Assembly: GCF_006364615.1 (NCBI RefSeq) | Contig: NZ_CP040986.1 | Span: 682,001-746,000 of the forward strand | DNA from: Candidatus Methylopumilus rimovensis | Lineage (GTDB): Bacteria > Pseudomonadota > Gammaproteobacteria > Burkholderiales > Methylophilaceae | Direction: 5' to 3' | DNA: 64,000 nucleotides | Shown here: one piece after another, positions 16,277-25,377 of the stretch | How the letters are laid out: every line of letters starts with the position of its first letter | Position numbering within the stretch: position 1 is the first letter of the stretch | Made by a program: the position numbers and the translations under genes | The notes under the pieces: model-generated | Seen by the model: only the letters and a program-made list of their open reading frames with translations | Databases searched by the model: none | What the model was told of the DNA's origin: nothing

Positions 16277-17932
16277 TCAATTTAATCCTTCGAGAAAACC
16301 CTGAGCAGATAGCTTTATTTTTTCGCTTGCGGGAATCTTCGGCAGTCCTGGCATCGTCATCAGGTCTCCACAGATAGCCATTACAAAACCAGCACCTCTT
16401 GCTAACCTTAATTCTCTTATCATAAGCGTATGATTCTCAGGCGCACCATACGCCTTGGGATCACTTGAAAATGAATAAGGTGTTTTAGCAATGCAAACTG
16501 GTAAATTTGCATAATTTTTTTCAAGTGATACAAGTTTTTTTAAAGCGCTATCCGAAAACTGTACTTCTTTTGCACGATATATTTTTAAAGCAATAGCCGT
16601 TATTTTTTCTTTTAAACTCAAACTATCTTCATATAAAAATTTAAATGTTTTGGGTTTATTTAATTGATCCAAAACAGATTCAGCTAAATTTTGTGCACCT
16701 TTGGCACCATCTGCCCAATGCGAACATAAAACAGATTGAAATCCCATGTTATCTATTGAGTTTTGAAGCCAAATCATTTCGTTGTCTGTATCAGAATTAA
16801 AGCGATTAATTGCAACAATAACGTCTAAACCGAAATGCTCAGAGCAATTCTCAATGTGACGTTTTAGGTTATTAAATCCAACTTCAAGTGCTTTTAAGTT
16901 TTCTTGATTTAATTCGGACACGGTTATACCACCATGAAATTTAAGTGCCCGAATGGTAGCAACTAAAATAATGATGTCGGGCTTGATGCCAGATTGTCTA
17001 CATTTGATATCAATAAACTTTTCTGCGCCTAAATCGGCGCCAAATCCAGCTTCTGTGATCACATAATCAGCTAATTTTAATGCTGTTTTTGTCGCAACCA
17101 CTGAATTACAACCATGAGCAATATTTGCAAATGGCCCTCCGTGAATAAAAGCAGGTGTTCCATTAAGTGTTTGAACAACGTTAGGTTGAAATGCATCTTT
17201 TAATAATGCTGTCATAGCGCCTTCTGCTTTTAAATCTTTAGCATAAACAGACGTTGCATCTTTTCTTTTTGCAACCTCAATTTCTCCTAACCGATGCTGA
17301 AGATCATCTAACGATTCTGCTAAACAAAAAATTGCCATCACTTCACTTGCAACTGTAATATCAAAACCTGTATTTCGATCATTATGGTCAAGCTTTAAGT
17401 CAATATTCCGTAAAGCGCGATCATTCATATCAAGACATCGTCTAAATGAAATTTGATCAATATCAATATTAAGTAAATTTCCGTGATGAATATGATTGTC
17501 AATCAATGCAGCTAAAAGATTATTAGCTGATGTAATGGCGTGAAAATCACCTGTGAAATGTAAATTAATTTTATCCATAGGTGCTACTTGCGCATAACCG
17601 CCTCCTGTTGCACCACCCTTCATGCCAAAGACGGGCCCTAGAGATGGTTCACGAATGCAAACGGCCACTTTTTTTCCTAACGAAAAAAGTGCGTCAGCCA
17701 AGCCAATTGTGGTGGTGGTTTTGCCTTCACCTGCAGGAGTAGGACTCATTGCGGTAACTAAAATTAATTTAGATATTTGATTTTCTTTTAAGTGGCTTAT
17801 AAAAGAAGCTTTTAATTTGGCTTGATATGCACCATAAAAATCTAGATCATCTTCTTTGATATGAAGTGATTTGACAATCTCATTGATAGATTTTAGTTTT
17901 GTAGCTTGGTTAATTTCTAAGTCGGATTTCAT
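16277..17932 (-). CDS. fhs: Formate-tetrahydrofolate ligase
   Basis: Formyltetrahydrofolate synthetase joins formate to tetrahydrofolate using ATP. In a methylotroph it can feed formate into biosynthesis or release it from formyl-H4F. The 551 residues match the family. The ATP-binding loop TPAGEGKTTTTIGLADAL is at about residues 66-83. FGMKGGATGGGYAQVAPM, the GGPFANIAHGCNS block and the C-terminal CGDLMTMPGLPK are conserved. It lies 13 bases downstream of cysB on the same strand, with yigZ immediately after. Confidence 0.96.
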   Translation of the reverse strand: MKSDLEINQATKLKSINEIVKSLHIKEDDLDFYGAYQAKLKASFISHLKENQISKLILVTAMSPTPAGEGKTTTTIGLADALFSLGKKVAVCIREPSLGPVFGMKGGATGGGYAQVAPMDKINLHFTGDFHAITSANNLLAALIDNHIHHGNLLNIDIDQISFRRCLDMNDRALRNIDLKLDHNDRNTGFDITVASEVMAIFCLAESLDDLQHRLGEIEVAKRKDATSVYAKDLKAEGAMTALLKDAFQPNVVQTLNGTPAFIHGGPFANIAHGCNSVVATKTALKLADYVITEAGFGADLGAEKFIDIKCRQSGIKPDIIILVATIRALKFHGGITVSELNQENLKALEVGFNNLKRHIENCSEHFGLDVIVAINRFNSDTDNEMIWLQNSIDNMGFQSVLCSHWADGAKGAQNLAESVLDQLNKPKTFKFLYEDSLSLKEKITAIALKIYRAKEVQFSDSALKKLVSLEKNYANLPVCIAKTPYSFSSDPKAYGAPENHTLMIRELRLARGAGFVMAICGDLMTMPGLPKIPASEKIKLSAQGFLEGLN

Positions 17933-17945
17933 GTCGTTTCGAGAC

Positions 17946-18878
17946 TCAAATATTATCTTGCTCTAACATCATTTTCTTGATGGTTTGTTTTGTAAATTGA
18001 GGTGTAAACATTTCAATAAAGTCATACATAAAACCTCTTAAAAATACATCACGTCTGATGCCAAGATAAGTTGTACTTGTGGGAAATAAATGACTTACAT
18101 CAATACTTACAAGTCCTTGATCTCTTTTAGAATCGTAAGCCATCTGAGCAATAAGTCCTATACCTAAACCCAAATTTACATATGTTTTAATCACATCAGC
18201 ATCAATGGCAGTTAAAACAATATTCGGCGTGAGTCCTGAATCATGAAAAACTTTCGAAACAATAGTACTTCCAGTAAATGCATAGTCATAAGTGATAATG
18301 GGATAACTGGCAAGTTTCGCAAGAGAAATTGATTTTTCTTTAGCTAAAGGATGCTTTGCTGGCATCACTAAACAACGATTCCATGTATAGCAGGGTATAC
18401 AAAATAATTTTTCATTTTTACTAATTGATTCAGTAGCTATGCCTATATCCGCCTCACCTTTAACAACTTGATCGGTGACCTGCGTTGGGTTTCCTTGGTG
18501 AATATTAAGTTTTACTTCTGGATATTTAGTCATAAATGCTTGAACGACGCTCGGTAATTTATAACGTGCTTGCGTGTGTGTTGTTGCAATTGTTAATTCA
18601 CCAACATTTGAATGACTAAATTCATCGCTGACTTGTTTAATGCTTTTAATTTCGCGTATTACTTCGCTAATACGCTTATAAACATGCTGTCCTGGTTCAG
18701 TGAGCCCTACAAGACGCTTACCATGTCTCAAGAAAATGTGGAGGCCTACTTCTTCTTCTAACAATTGAATCTGTTTACTCACACCAGGCTGTGAGGTGTG
18801 CAGCGCTTCTGCGGCTTTAGATATACTAAAACCATTTTTAACTACCTCATGGATACATCGTAATTGCTGGAGTTTCAT
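17946..18878 (-). CDS. cysB: LysR-type regulator CysB
   Basis: The 310-residue LysR regulator has an N-terminal winged helix-turn-helix (KAAEALHTSQPGVSKQIQLL, residues 21-40) and a periplasmic-binding-protein-like effector domain containing TTHTQARYKLP, a segment specific to the CysB/Cbl group. CysB senses O-acetylserine or N-acetylserine and activates sulfate-assimilation genes. It is divergent from the sulfur operon starting at 19000, which is probably its target. A palindrome resembling a LysR operator lies 13 bases before its own start, consistent with autorepression. Confidence 0.93.
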   Translation of the reverse strand: MKLQQLRCIHEVVKNGFSISKAAEALHTSQPGVSKQIQLLEEEVGLHIFLRHGKRLVGLTEPGQHVYKRISEVIREIKSIKQVSDEFSHSNVGELTIATTHTQARYKLPSVVQAFMTKYPEVKLNIHQGNPTQVTDQVVKGEADIGIATESISKNEKLFCIPCYTWNRCLVMPAKHPLAKEKSISLAKLASYPIITYDYAFTGSTIVSKVFHDSGLTPNIVLTAIDADVIKTYVNLGLGIGLIAQMAYDSKRDQGLVSIDVSHLFPTSTTYLGIRRDVFLRGFMYDFIEMFTPQFTKQTIKKMMLEQDNI

Positions 18879-18890
18879 GTCTTATTCCAA

Positions 18891-18907
18891 TATAACCAAA
18901 AGGTATA
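18891..18907. promoter_or_regulatory. Candidate CysB operator between cysB and the cys operon
   Basis: TATAACC-AAAA-GGTATA is an imperfect palindrome in the cysB/permease intergenic region. It lies 13 bases upstream of the cysB ATG and about 90 bases upstream of the permease gene at 19000. LysR-type sites have this kind of short dyad. Assignment to CysB rests on position only. Confidence 0.4.
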
Positions 18908-18999
18908 ATGATAGAATATTATATTATTAATTTATAATATCAAAATTTGCTATATTGACGTCCACTTTAGCATTAAATGTTAAATTTTTTTAGGATTGT

Positions 19000-19770
19000 A
19001 TGAATATTGGTTTTATATTTTCAGGGTTTTTAGTGGGGCTTCTTGTTGGCTTAACCGGTGTAGGAGGCGGGTCACTCATGACTCCCATTCTTGTCTTATT
19101 TTTCCACATCAAACCTGCCCTTGCTGTAGGTACTGATCTTCTTTACGCATCCATTACTAAATCGGTTGGTATATTTGCTCACGGAAAATTAGGCAATATC
19201 GATTGGAAAATTGTAAAAAGGCTCATGCTTGGCAGTATTCCTGCTTCTATATTTACAACCTATTATTTAAGACAAATTGATGTGTCATCCTCAGGTGCAG
19301 TCGAAATCATCAAGTTCTACCTAGGTATTGCATTATTATTGACCTCAGTCGCTGTTATCTTTAGACCATTTCTCATTGAAAGATCAAAAGCGAGCCTATT
19401 AAAAACAGATAATGCTATTGCAATTGCAACTATTCTTTTAGGGCTAGTTTTGGGCGGCTTAGTAACTTTAACCTCCGTAGGGGCAGGCGCTCTGGGTGTA
19501 ACAGCTCTTTTACTAATTTATCCTAAAATAGGTATTACAAAAATTGTTGGAACCGATATTGCCCATGCGGTACCATTAACACTTGTTGCAGGTCTTGGTC
19601 ATGTAAGCTTAGGCACCGTTGATTATTCTCTCTTAAGCGTGCTTTTAATTGGCTCAATTCCAGGTATCTATATTGGCAGTCATTTAAGTTCTAAAGTCAG
19701 CGAACAATCTGTTCGCTATGTATTGGCTTTAATCTTAATTTATGTTGGCCAGAAACTTATTTTTCATTAA
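19000..19770 (+). CDS. TauE/SafE-family membrane permease
   Basis: The 256-residue protein has about eight hydrophobic segments and two related halves, each with a glycine-rich signature: FLVGLLVGLTGVGGGSLMTP near the start and VLGGLVTLTSVGAGALGVTA near residues 148-167. The TauE/SafE family moves small organic and inorganic sulfur anions such as sulfite, sulfoacetate or sulfate. Being first gene of the cys operon, 17 bases before cysI and next to cysB, points to sulfur anion transport. Whether it imports sulfate or exports excess sulfite cannot be decided from sequence. Confidence 0.85.
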   Translation: MNIGFIFSGFLVGLLVGLTGVGGGSLMTPILVLFFHIKPALAVGTDLLYASITKSVGIFAHGKLGNIDWKIVKRLMLGSIPASIFTTYYLRQIDVSSSGAVEIIKFYLGIALLLTSVAVIFRPFLIERSKASLLKTDNAIAIATILLGLVLGGLVTLTSVGAGALGVTALLLIYPKIGITKIVGTDIAHAVPLTLVAGLGHVSLGTVDYSLLSVLLIGSIPGIYIGSHLSSKVSEQSVRYVLALILIYVGQKLIFH

Positions 19771-19787
19771 GTATTTAAAAAGAATTT

Positions 19788-21437
19788 ATGTATCAGTACG
19801 ATAATATCGACCAAACCATTGTCAATGAGCGTGTTACACAATTCCGTGATCAAACATCGCGTTATTTAAGTGGCAAACTAACTGATGACGAATTTAGACC
19901 ACTTCGATTACAAAACGGTCTTTATATTCAACGTCATGCGCCAATGCTTCGCATTGCCATTCCTTACGGGCTTTTATCTTCAAAACAATTACGCAAATTA
20001 GCTGATATTGCCGATCGCTTTGATCGTGGTTATGGTCACTTTAGTACAAGACAAAACCTACAGCTCAATTGGCCTAAATTAGAAGAGACACCCGATATTC
20101 TAGAAGAGCTTTCTAAAGTTGAAATGCACGCTATTCAAACTTCTGGAAATTGTATTCGTAACATTACGACCGACCAATTTGCAGGTGTGGCCCCTGATGA
20201 GATTATTGACCCAAGAGCAATTGCTGAAATTTTGAGACAATGGAGTACCTTTCATCCTGAATTTTCACTCCTACCTCGTAAATTTAAAATTGCAGTATCA
20301 GGCAGCAAACAAGATCGTGCGATTGTTCAAGCGCATGATATAGGTCTTGAATTTTATTATGACAAAGAACAAAAGATGGCTATTCGCGTTTGGGTGGGTG
20401 GTGGATTAGGTAGGACCCCTATTCTTGGATCTGTTATTCGCGAACATCTCGAATGGGAACATGTACTGACTTATTGTGAAGCTATCATTCGTGTCTATAA
20501 TCTTCATGGTCGTCGCGACAATATCTATAAAGCGCGCATTAAAATTTTAGTGAAAGCTTTAGGTGTTGAAGAATTTAAAAAACAAGTCGAAGCAGAATGG
20601 CTTCATTTAAAAAATTCACCGAATACAATTAATGAAGGCGAATTAAAACGCGTTACAAAATTTTTTACTCAAATGCCTTATGAAAAATTAAAGGATCAAG
20701 ATGATGCGTTCGATGAGGTCAATAAAAACAATAAGGCTTTTGCATCATGGGTGAAGCGATCTGTTCATCCGCATAAACAAAAAGGTTATCGATCTGTTAC
20801 CTTGTCTCTCAAACCCCACGGCTTAGCACCTGGTGATGCGACCTCAGACCAAATGAGAATTGTGGCTGAACTTGCAGATCAATATAGCTTTGGTGAGCTT
20901 CGTGTATCGCACGAACAAAATCTCATTTTAGCGGATGTGAAATTAAAAGATATCTTTAAGCTATGGGAAAAAGCTAAAGCACATCAATTAGCTACGCCTA
21001 ATATAGGTCTTTTAACAGATATCATCTGTTGCCCTGGTGGAGACTTCTGTTCGCTTGCTAATGCGAAAAGTATTCCAATTGCAACTTCTATTCAAGAAGC
21101 CTTTGATGACCTTGATTACCTTCATGATATTGGAGAATTGGAACTTAATATTTCAGGTTGTATGAATGCATGTGGTCATCATCATATTGGTCATATTGGT
21201 GTATTAGGTGTCGATAAAGATGGATCCGAATGGTATCAAGTAACGATTGGTGGCAAACAAGGTAATGATGCAAGTCTTGGAACTGTGATTGGCCCTTCTT
21301 TTGCAGCAGAAGAAATGCCAGGAGTTGTAAAAAAACTCATTGATGTTTATATCAAACAACGCAATCCCGAAGAAAGATTTATAGATACAGTAAGACGCTT
21401 AGGTGTGAATCCATTTAAAGAACATGTCTATGCTTAA
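19788..21437 (+). CDS. cysI: Sulfite reductase hemoprotein (nitrite/sulfite reductase)
   Basis: The 549-residue siroheme/[4Fe-4S] protein has two ferredoxin-like half domains and catalytic repeats. The cluster-siroheme ligands are seen as CCPGGDFCSLA (cysteines near 414/420) and SGCMNACGHHHIGHIG (near 457/461). It reduces sulfite to sulfide with six electrons. Context (APS reductase, ATP sulfurylase, CysB) makes sulfite rather than nitrite the substrate. No cysJ flavoprotein gene is nearby, so the electron donor may be a ferredoxin, possibly the one encoded at 25022. Confidence 0.9.
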   Translation: MYQYDNIDQTIVNERVTQFRDQTSRYLSGKLTDDEFRPLRLQNGLYIQRHAPMLRIAIPYGLLSSKQLRKLADIADRFDRGYGHFSTRQNLQLNWPKLEETPDILEELSKVEMHAIQTSGNCIRNITTDQFAGVAPDEIIDPRAIAEILRQWSTFHPEFSLLPRKFKIAVSGSKQDRAIVQAHDIGLEFYYDKEQKMAIRVWVGGGLGRTPILGSVIREHLEWEHVLTYCEAIIRVYNLHGRRDNIYKARIKILVKALGVEEFKKQVEAEWLHLKNSPNTINEGELKRVTKFFTQMPYEKLKDQDDAFDEVNKNNKAFASWVKRSVHPHKQKGYRSVTLSLKPHGLAPGDATSDQMRIVAELADQYSFGELRVSHEQNLILADVKLKDIFKLWEKAKAHQLATPNIGLLTDIICCPGGDFCSLANAKSIPIATSIQEAFDDLDYLHDIGELELNISGCMNACGHHHIGHIGVLGVDKDGSEWYQVTIGGKQGNDASLGTVIGPSFAAEEMPGVVKKLIDVYIKQRNPEERFIDTVRRLGVNPFKEHVYA

Positions 21438-22038
21438 TTCACAACTCATACTCAATCAAAGCATCGTTGATGATGAATGGACATTTGTACCACTTCCAAG
21501 TGGCCATGAAGAAATAAAAAAGCAAGCAGGTAAAGTAGTGTTATTTAAATTAACAGGTGAATCATTACCTTCAGAATTACAAATTAATGAAACAGTCATT
21601 CCACAAACTGGAAAAATTATTTTGCCATTGAGCGTTTACTTAAAAAATCGTGATGCATTGCAGCATAGAGCTAAGAATAATGAAATTGCATTATGGATAG
21701 CAACACATGAAACTTTAGATCCCTTAATATCTGCTGAAAAAGATATCAATATATTTCCACTTATTGCAGTATTTGTGGAGCGTTTTCAAGATGGCCGAAT
21801 ATTTACATTAGGTAATTTACTTCGTACGCGACATCAATTTAAAAATACCTTAAGAGCCTTTGGTGATGTATTACAAGATCAGTTGTTTTACTTAAAACGC
21901 TCCGGATTTGATAGCTACCTTATTAAAGAAGGGAAAGATCCAAATGAAGCATTAAAAGCGCTTCAATCTTTCAGCGATCCTTACCAAGGGGCTGTTGATA
22001 TAAAAGAACCTGTCTGGAAAAGAAAAGTGCGTTCATGA
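21424..22038 (+). CDS. DUF934 protein of the sulfite reduction operon
   Basis: The 204-residue soluble protein overlaps the cysI end by 14 bases and the cysH start by four bases. The conserved core includes FPLIAVFVERFQDGRIFTLG and LRAFGDVLQDQLFYLKRSGFD (DUF934, about residues 108-160). DUF934 genes almost always follow cysI in proteobacteria that lack cysJ, so a role in electron delivery to, or assembly of, sulfite reductase is often proposed but not proven. It has no recognised cofactor motif and few cysteines. Confidence 0.83.
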   Translation: MSMLNSQLILNQSIVDDEWTFVPLPSGHEEIKKQAGKVVLFKLTGESLPSELQINETVIPQTGKIILPLSVYLKNRDALQHRAKNNEIALWIATHETLDPLISAEKDINIFPLIAVFVERFQDGRIFTLGNLLRTRHQFKNTLRAFGDVLQDQLFYLKRSGFDSYLIKEGKDPNEALKALQSFSDPYQGAVDIKEPVWKRKVRS

Positions 22039-22772
22039 TGATCCATGCCAATAAAAAACATATTGATAAAATCGATATCGACGATGAGCTCATTAAAATA
22101 ATTGATGAAAAATCAAAAAATGTAATTTCACTGATTCAAAAGAATATTGAAAAATATAGCTCTGTAGCTTTTGCGAATAGTTTAGGTGCAGAAGATATGG
22201 TGCTTATTGATCTTATCCAAAAGAATAAATTAAGTGTTGAAGCTTTTTCTATTGATACAGGAAGACTGCCTCCTGAAACTTATAATTTAATTCAAAAAGT
22301 AGAAGATAAATATCAATTTAAAATCAAACTTTATTTTCCTGATTATCAAAAAATTGAGAGTTATGTCAATACAAATGGCATTAATGCATTTTATAACTCA
22401 GTTGATCTAAGAAAATCTTGCTGTGCAATTCGAAAAGTAGAGCCTTTAAATCGCGCTTTAAAAGATAAAAAAGTTTGGATCACAGGCATGAGGCAAGAGC
22501 AGTCACAAACAAGATTCGCTTTAAAAGAGGAAGAATTTGATGAGGTACATCAATCTCAAAAATTGAACCCCTTAAGCACTTGGAGTGAACTTGAAGTTTG
22601 GGCTTACATTAAAATTAATGACGTACCTTACAACACGCTTCATGATCAATTTTATCCAAGTATCGGTTGTGCGCCATGTACACGAGCGATTTCAGCGGGA
22701 GAAGATATTAGAGCTGGACGCTGGTGGTGGGAAGACCCACAAAATAAAGAATGTGGATTACACGTAAAATAA
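22035..22772 (+). CDS. cysH: Adenylyl-sulfate (APS) reductase, thioredoxin-dependent
   Basis: The 245-residue protein reduces activated sulfate to sulfite using thioredoxin. The PP-loop-like region FANSLGAEDMVL is near residues 46-57. The iron-sulfur ligands CC (about residues 128-129) and CAPC (about 211-214) are present, as is the C-terminal catalytic ECGLHVK. The four cluster cysteines mark the APS-using bacterial/plant type rather than the PAPS-using enterobacterial type. This fits the absence of an APS kinase gene (cysC) here. It is coupled to the upstream gene by an ATGA overlap. Confidence 0.93.
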   Translation: MMIHANKKHIDKIDIDDELIKIIDEKSKNVISLIQKNIEKYSSVAFANSLGAEDMVLIDLIQKNKLSVEAFSIDTGRLPPETYNLIQKVEDKYQFKIKLYFPDYQKIESYVNTNGINAFYNSVDLRKSCCAIRKVEPLNRALKDKKVWITGMRQEQSQTRFALKEEEFDEVHQSQKLNPLSTWSELEVWAYIKINDVPYNTLHDQFYPSIGCAPCTRAISAGEDIRAGRWWWEDPQNKECGLHVK

Positions 22773-22773
22773 T

Positions 22774-23682
22774 ATGACATCTCTCTCAAATTTAACGCAC
22801 CTAGATTGGCTTGAATCTGAAGCCATTCATATTCTTCGAGAAGTCGCTGGCCAATGCAGTAATCCAGTGTTACTTTTTTCAGGTGGCAAGGATTCTCTTT
22901 GCTTATTAAGATTAGCTGAAAAGGCATTCAGGCCTGGACGCTTTCCTTTTCCTCTCCTTCATATTGATACAGGCCATAATTATGAGGAAGTCATTCAATT
23001 TAGAGACCTTCGTGCTAAAGAATTAAATGAAAGATTAATTGTAAGATCTGTTGAAGATTCCATGAAGCGCGGCACAGTCGTTTTAAAAACACCTGATGAA
23101 CCTCGCAATAAATATCAATCAGTGACACTCCTTGAAGCTATCGCTGAATTTGAATTTGATTGTTGTATTGGTGGTGCAAGACGCGATGAGGAAAAAGCAC
23201 GCGCTAAAGAACGTATCATGAGTTTTAGAGATGAATTTGGTCAGTGGGATCCAAAAAATCAAAGGCCTGAATTATGGAATCTCTATAACGCTAAAGTACA
23301 TAAGGGTGAAAATATTCGCGCCTTCCCTATTTCAAATTGGACTGAGATGGACGTATGGCAATATATCGAACGTGAAAAATTAGGTTTGCCAAGTATCTAT
23401 TTTGCACACAAGCGGGAAATTGTCAGACGCGGGGGTGCCATTGTACCTATTACCTCTCTCACGCCTAAAAAGGATAATGAAGTGATTGAAGAAATTATGG
23501 TGCGCTATAGAACGGTAGGCGATATTACTTGCACAGCACCTGTTGAAAGTGTGGCTGATAGTGTTGAAAAAATTATTATTGAAACTGCAAGCACTACTAT
23601 CACGGAACGCGGTGCAACAAGGCTTGATGATCAAACATCAGATGCCTCTATGGAACAACGTAAAAAAGAAGGTTATTTCTAA
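22774..23682 (+). CDS. cysD: Sulfate adenylyltransferase subunit 2
   Basis: The 302-residue small subunit of ATP sulfurylase makes APS from ATP and sulfate, driven by GTP hydrolysis in CysN. The PP-loop SGGKDSLCLLRLA is at about residues 35-47. GGARRDEEKARAKERIMSF and the C-terminal GAVRR-like RRGGAIVP are family blocks. It starts one base after the cysH stop, and cysN begins one base after its own stop, so the three are tightly coupled. Confidence 0.96.
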   Translation: MTSLSNLTHLDWLESEAIHILREVAGQCSNPVLLFSGGKDSLCLLRLAEKAFRPGRFPFPLLHIDTGHNYEEVIQFRDLRAKELNERLIVRSVEDSMKRGTVVLKTPDEPRNKYQSVTLLEAIAEFEFDCCIGGARRDEEKARAKERIMSFRDEFGQWDPKNQRPELWNLYNAKVHKGENIRAFPISNWTEMDVWQYIEREKLGLPSIYFAHKREIVRRGGAIVPITSLTPKKDNEVIEEIMVRYRTVGDITCTAPVESVADSVEKIIIETASTTITERGATRLDDQTSDASMEQRKKEGYF

Positions 23683-23683
23683 A

Positions 23684-24961
23684 ATGTCACAAGCAAATAT
23701 TCAAGATAGTTTATTACGTTTTATGACATGTGGCAGTGTTGATGATGGAAAGAGTACGCTCATTGGCCGTCTTCTTTTTGATACTAAAACAATTCTTACA
23801 GATACACTCACTCAAATTGAAAAGACCTCTAAAAAAAGAGGTATGACAGCTGTGGATCTATCTTTAATTACTGATGGTCTTCAAGCTGAGCGTGAACAAG
23901 GCATTACGATTGATGTTGCCTATAGATACTTTAGTACGGGCACCCGTAAATATATTATTGCAGACGCCCCAGGACACGAACAATATACTCGCAATATGGT
24001 GACTGCGGCTTCAACCGCCCATTTGGCTATTATATTAATTGATGCTAGAAAAGGTGTTTTAACGCAAACAAGACGTCACTCATTTTTAGCAAAACTAGTT
24101 GGTATCCCTCATATCGTTGTCGCAATTAATAAAATGGATCTTATTGATTACGATGAAAGTAAGTACAAAGCTATTTGCGAAAGTTATAAAGCTTTTGCGA
24201 AAGAAATTAAACTATCTGAAAATCGTACCATTGAATTTGTGCCAATGTCAGCGTTAAATGGAGACATGATTGTAGATAGAGGTGAATCTATTGATTGGTA
24301 TAAAGGCCCAACATTACTTGATGTTTTAGAAAAAACAACTGCAGATTATGAGGGCAAAGAAAAAAACTTCAGATTCCCAGTTCAATTTGTTTGCCGTCCA
24401 CATGCTTCTGATGATCGTGAGCTTCATGATTTTAGAGGGTTTATGGGTCGTGTTGAATCAGGCTCTATTTCTGTAGGCGAAGAAATTACAGTATTGCCAT
24501 CCCAATATAAATCAAAAATTAAATCAATTCAATTAGGTGACACACAACTTCAAAAAGCTATCTCAGAACAATCTATCACTATTCTTCTAGAAGATGAAAT
24601 TGATATTTCACGTGGCGATATGATCATAAAATCAAATGATTCTATTGAGCCTACAAAAAATATTAATGCTATGGTCTGTTGGTTATCAGAAACACCTATG
24701 GCATCATCACGAACTTATTTAATTCGTCATACCTCCCGAGAATCAAAAGCTAAATTGGATAAAATGCACTTCAAGGTGAATATCGAAACACTTGCGCATG
24801 AGTCGATTGGCAATTTAAGCATGAATGATATAGCTCAAGTGACATTTAAGTTAGCACAACCAATTATGGCGGATTTCTACGAAAACAATAGATCTACAGG
24901 TGCATTTATCATTATTGATGAGTCGACTTACCATACGGTAGGAGCCGGCATGATTTCATAA
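23684..24961 (+). CDS. cysN: Sulfate adenylyltransferase subunit 1 (GTPase)
   Basis: CysN is an EF-Tu-like GTPase that powers sulfate activation with CysD. The start is the ATG at 23684, one base after the cysD stop; a longer frame reaches upstream into cysD but has no homology there. The 425 residues contain CGSVDDGKSTLIGRL (P-loop), DAPGHEQYTRNM (G3) and NKMD (G4), followed by two beta-barrel domains. No C-terminal CysC kinase domain is fused, consistent with direct APS reduction by CysH. Confidence 0.95.
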   Translation: MSQANIQDSLLRFMTCGSVDDGKSTLIGRLLFDTKTILTDTLTQIEKTSKKRGMTAVDLSLITDGLQAEREQGITIDVAYRYFSTGTRKYIIADAPGHEQYTRNMVTAASTAHLAIILIDARKGVLTQTRRHSFLAKLVGIPHIVVAINKMDLIDYDESKYKAICESYKAFAKEIKLSENRTIEFVPMSALNGDMIVDRGESIDWYKGPTLLDVLEKTTADYEGKEKNFRFPVQFVCRPHASDDRELHDFRGFMGRVESGSISVGEEITVLPSQYKSKIKSIQLGDTQLQKAISEQSITILLEDEIDISRGDMIIKSNDSIEPTKNINAMVCWLSETPMASSRTYLIRHTSRESKAKLDKMHFKVNIETLAHESIGNLSMNDIAQVTFKLAQPIMADFYENNRSTGAFIIIDESTYHTVGAGMIS

Positions 24962-25021
24962 TGATTGGATCAAGAAAAAAAATAGATTAAAATAACTATA
25001 TCTAGAAATAAAAGGACTGAT

Positions 25022-25345
25022 ATGACTTATGTAGTAACCGAAAATTGTATTAAATGTAAATATACTGACTGTGTAGACGTCTGCCCTGTTGATTGTTTTG
25101 TTGAAGGTCCTAATTTCTTGGCAATTAATCCAGACGAATGTATTGACTGCACATTATGTGTAGCAGAGTGTCCAGCAGAAGCGATTTTTGCGGAAGATGA
25201 CGTTCCTAATGATCAGCAAGACTTTATAAAGATCAATGCTGAGATGTCAAAAATCTGGCCTGTGATCTCATCGAGAAAAGGTCCCCTTCCAGATGCTGAC
25301 TCATTTAATGGCAAACCTAATAAAAGAGAATTGCTCGAAAAATAA
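25022..25345 (+). CDS. fdxA: Seven-iron ferredoxin FdxA
   Basis: The 107-residue ferredoxin has cysteines at 9, 12, 17, 21, 25, 40, 43, 46 and 50, arranged as in proteobacterial FdxA with one [3Fe-4S] and one [4Fe-4S] cluster. The C-terminal tail after residue 60 is typical. An AAAGGA ribosome-binding site precedes the ATG. It lies 60 bases after cysN on the same strand and is the only small redox protein near the sulfite reductase. It might have its own promoter, so donor function for CysI is inference. Confidence 0.9.
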   Translation: MTYVVTENCIKCKYTDCVDVCPVDCFVEGPNFLAINPDECIDCTLCVAECPAEAIFAEDDVPNDQQDFIKINAEMSKIWPVISSRKGPLPDADSFNGKPNKRELLEK

Positions 25346-25377
25346 TAATTTTTACCTAAATCTCTAACTCTCAATCA

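Noticed and set aside
23543-23683. N-terminal extension of CysN inside cysD
   Set aside because: The extra 47 codons have no CysN homology and fully overlap cysD; the ATG at 23684 follows the cysD stop and matches the family.
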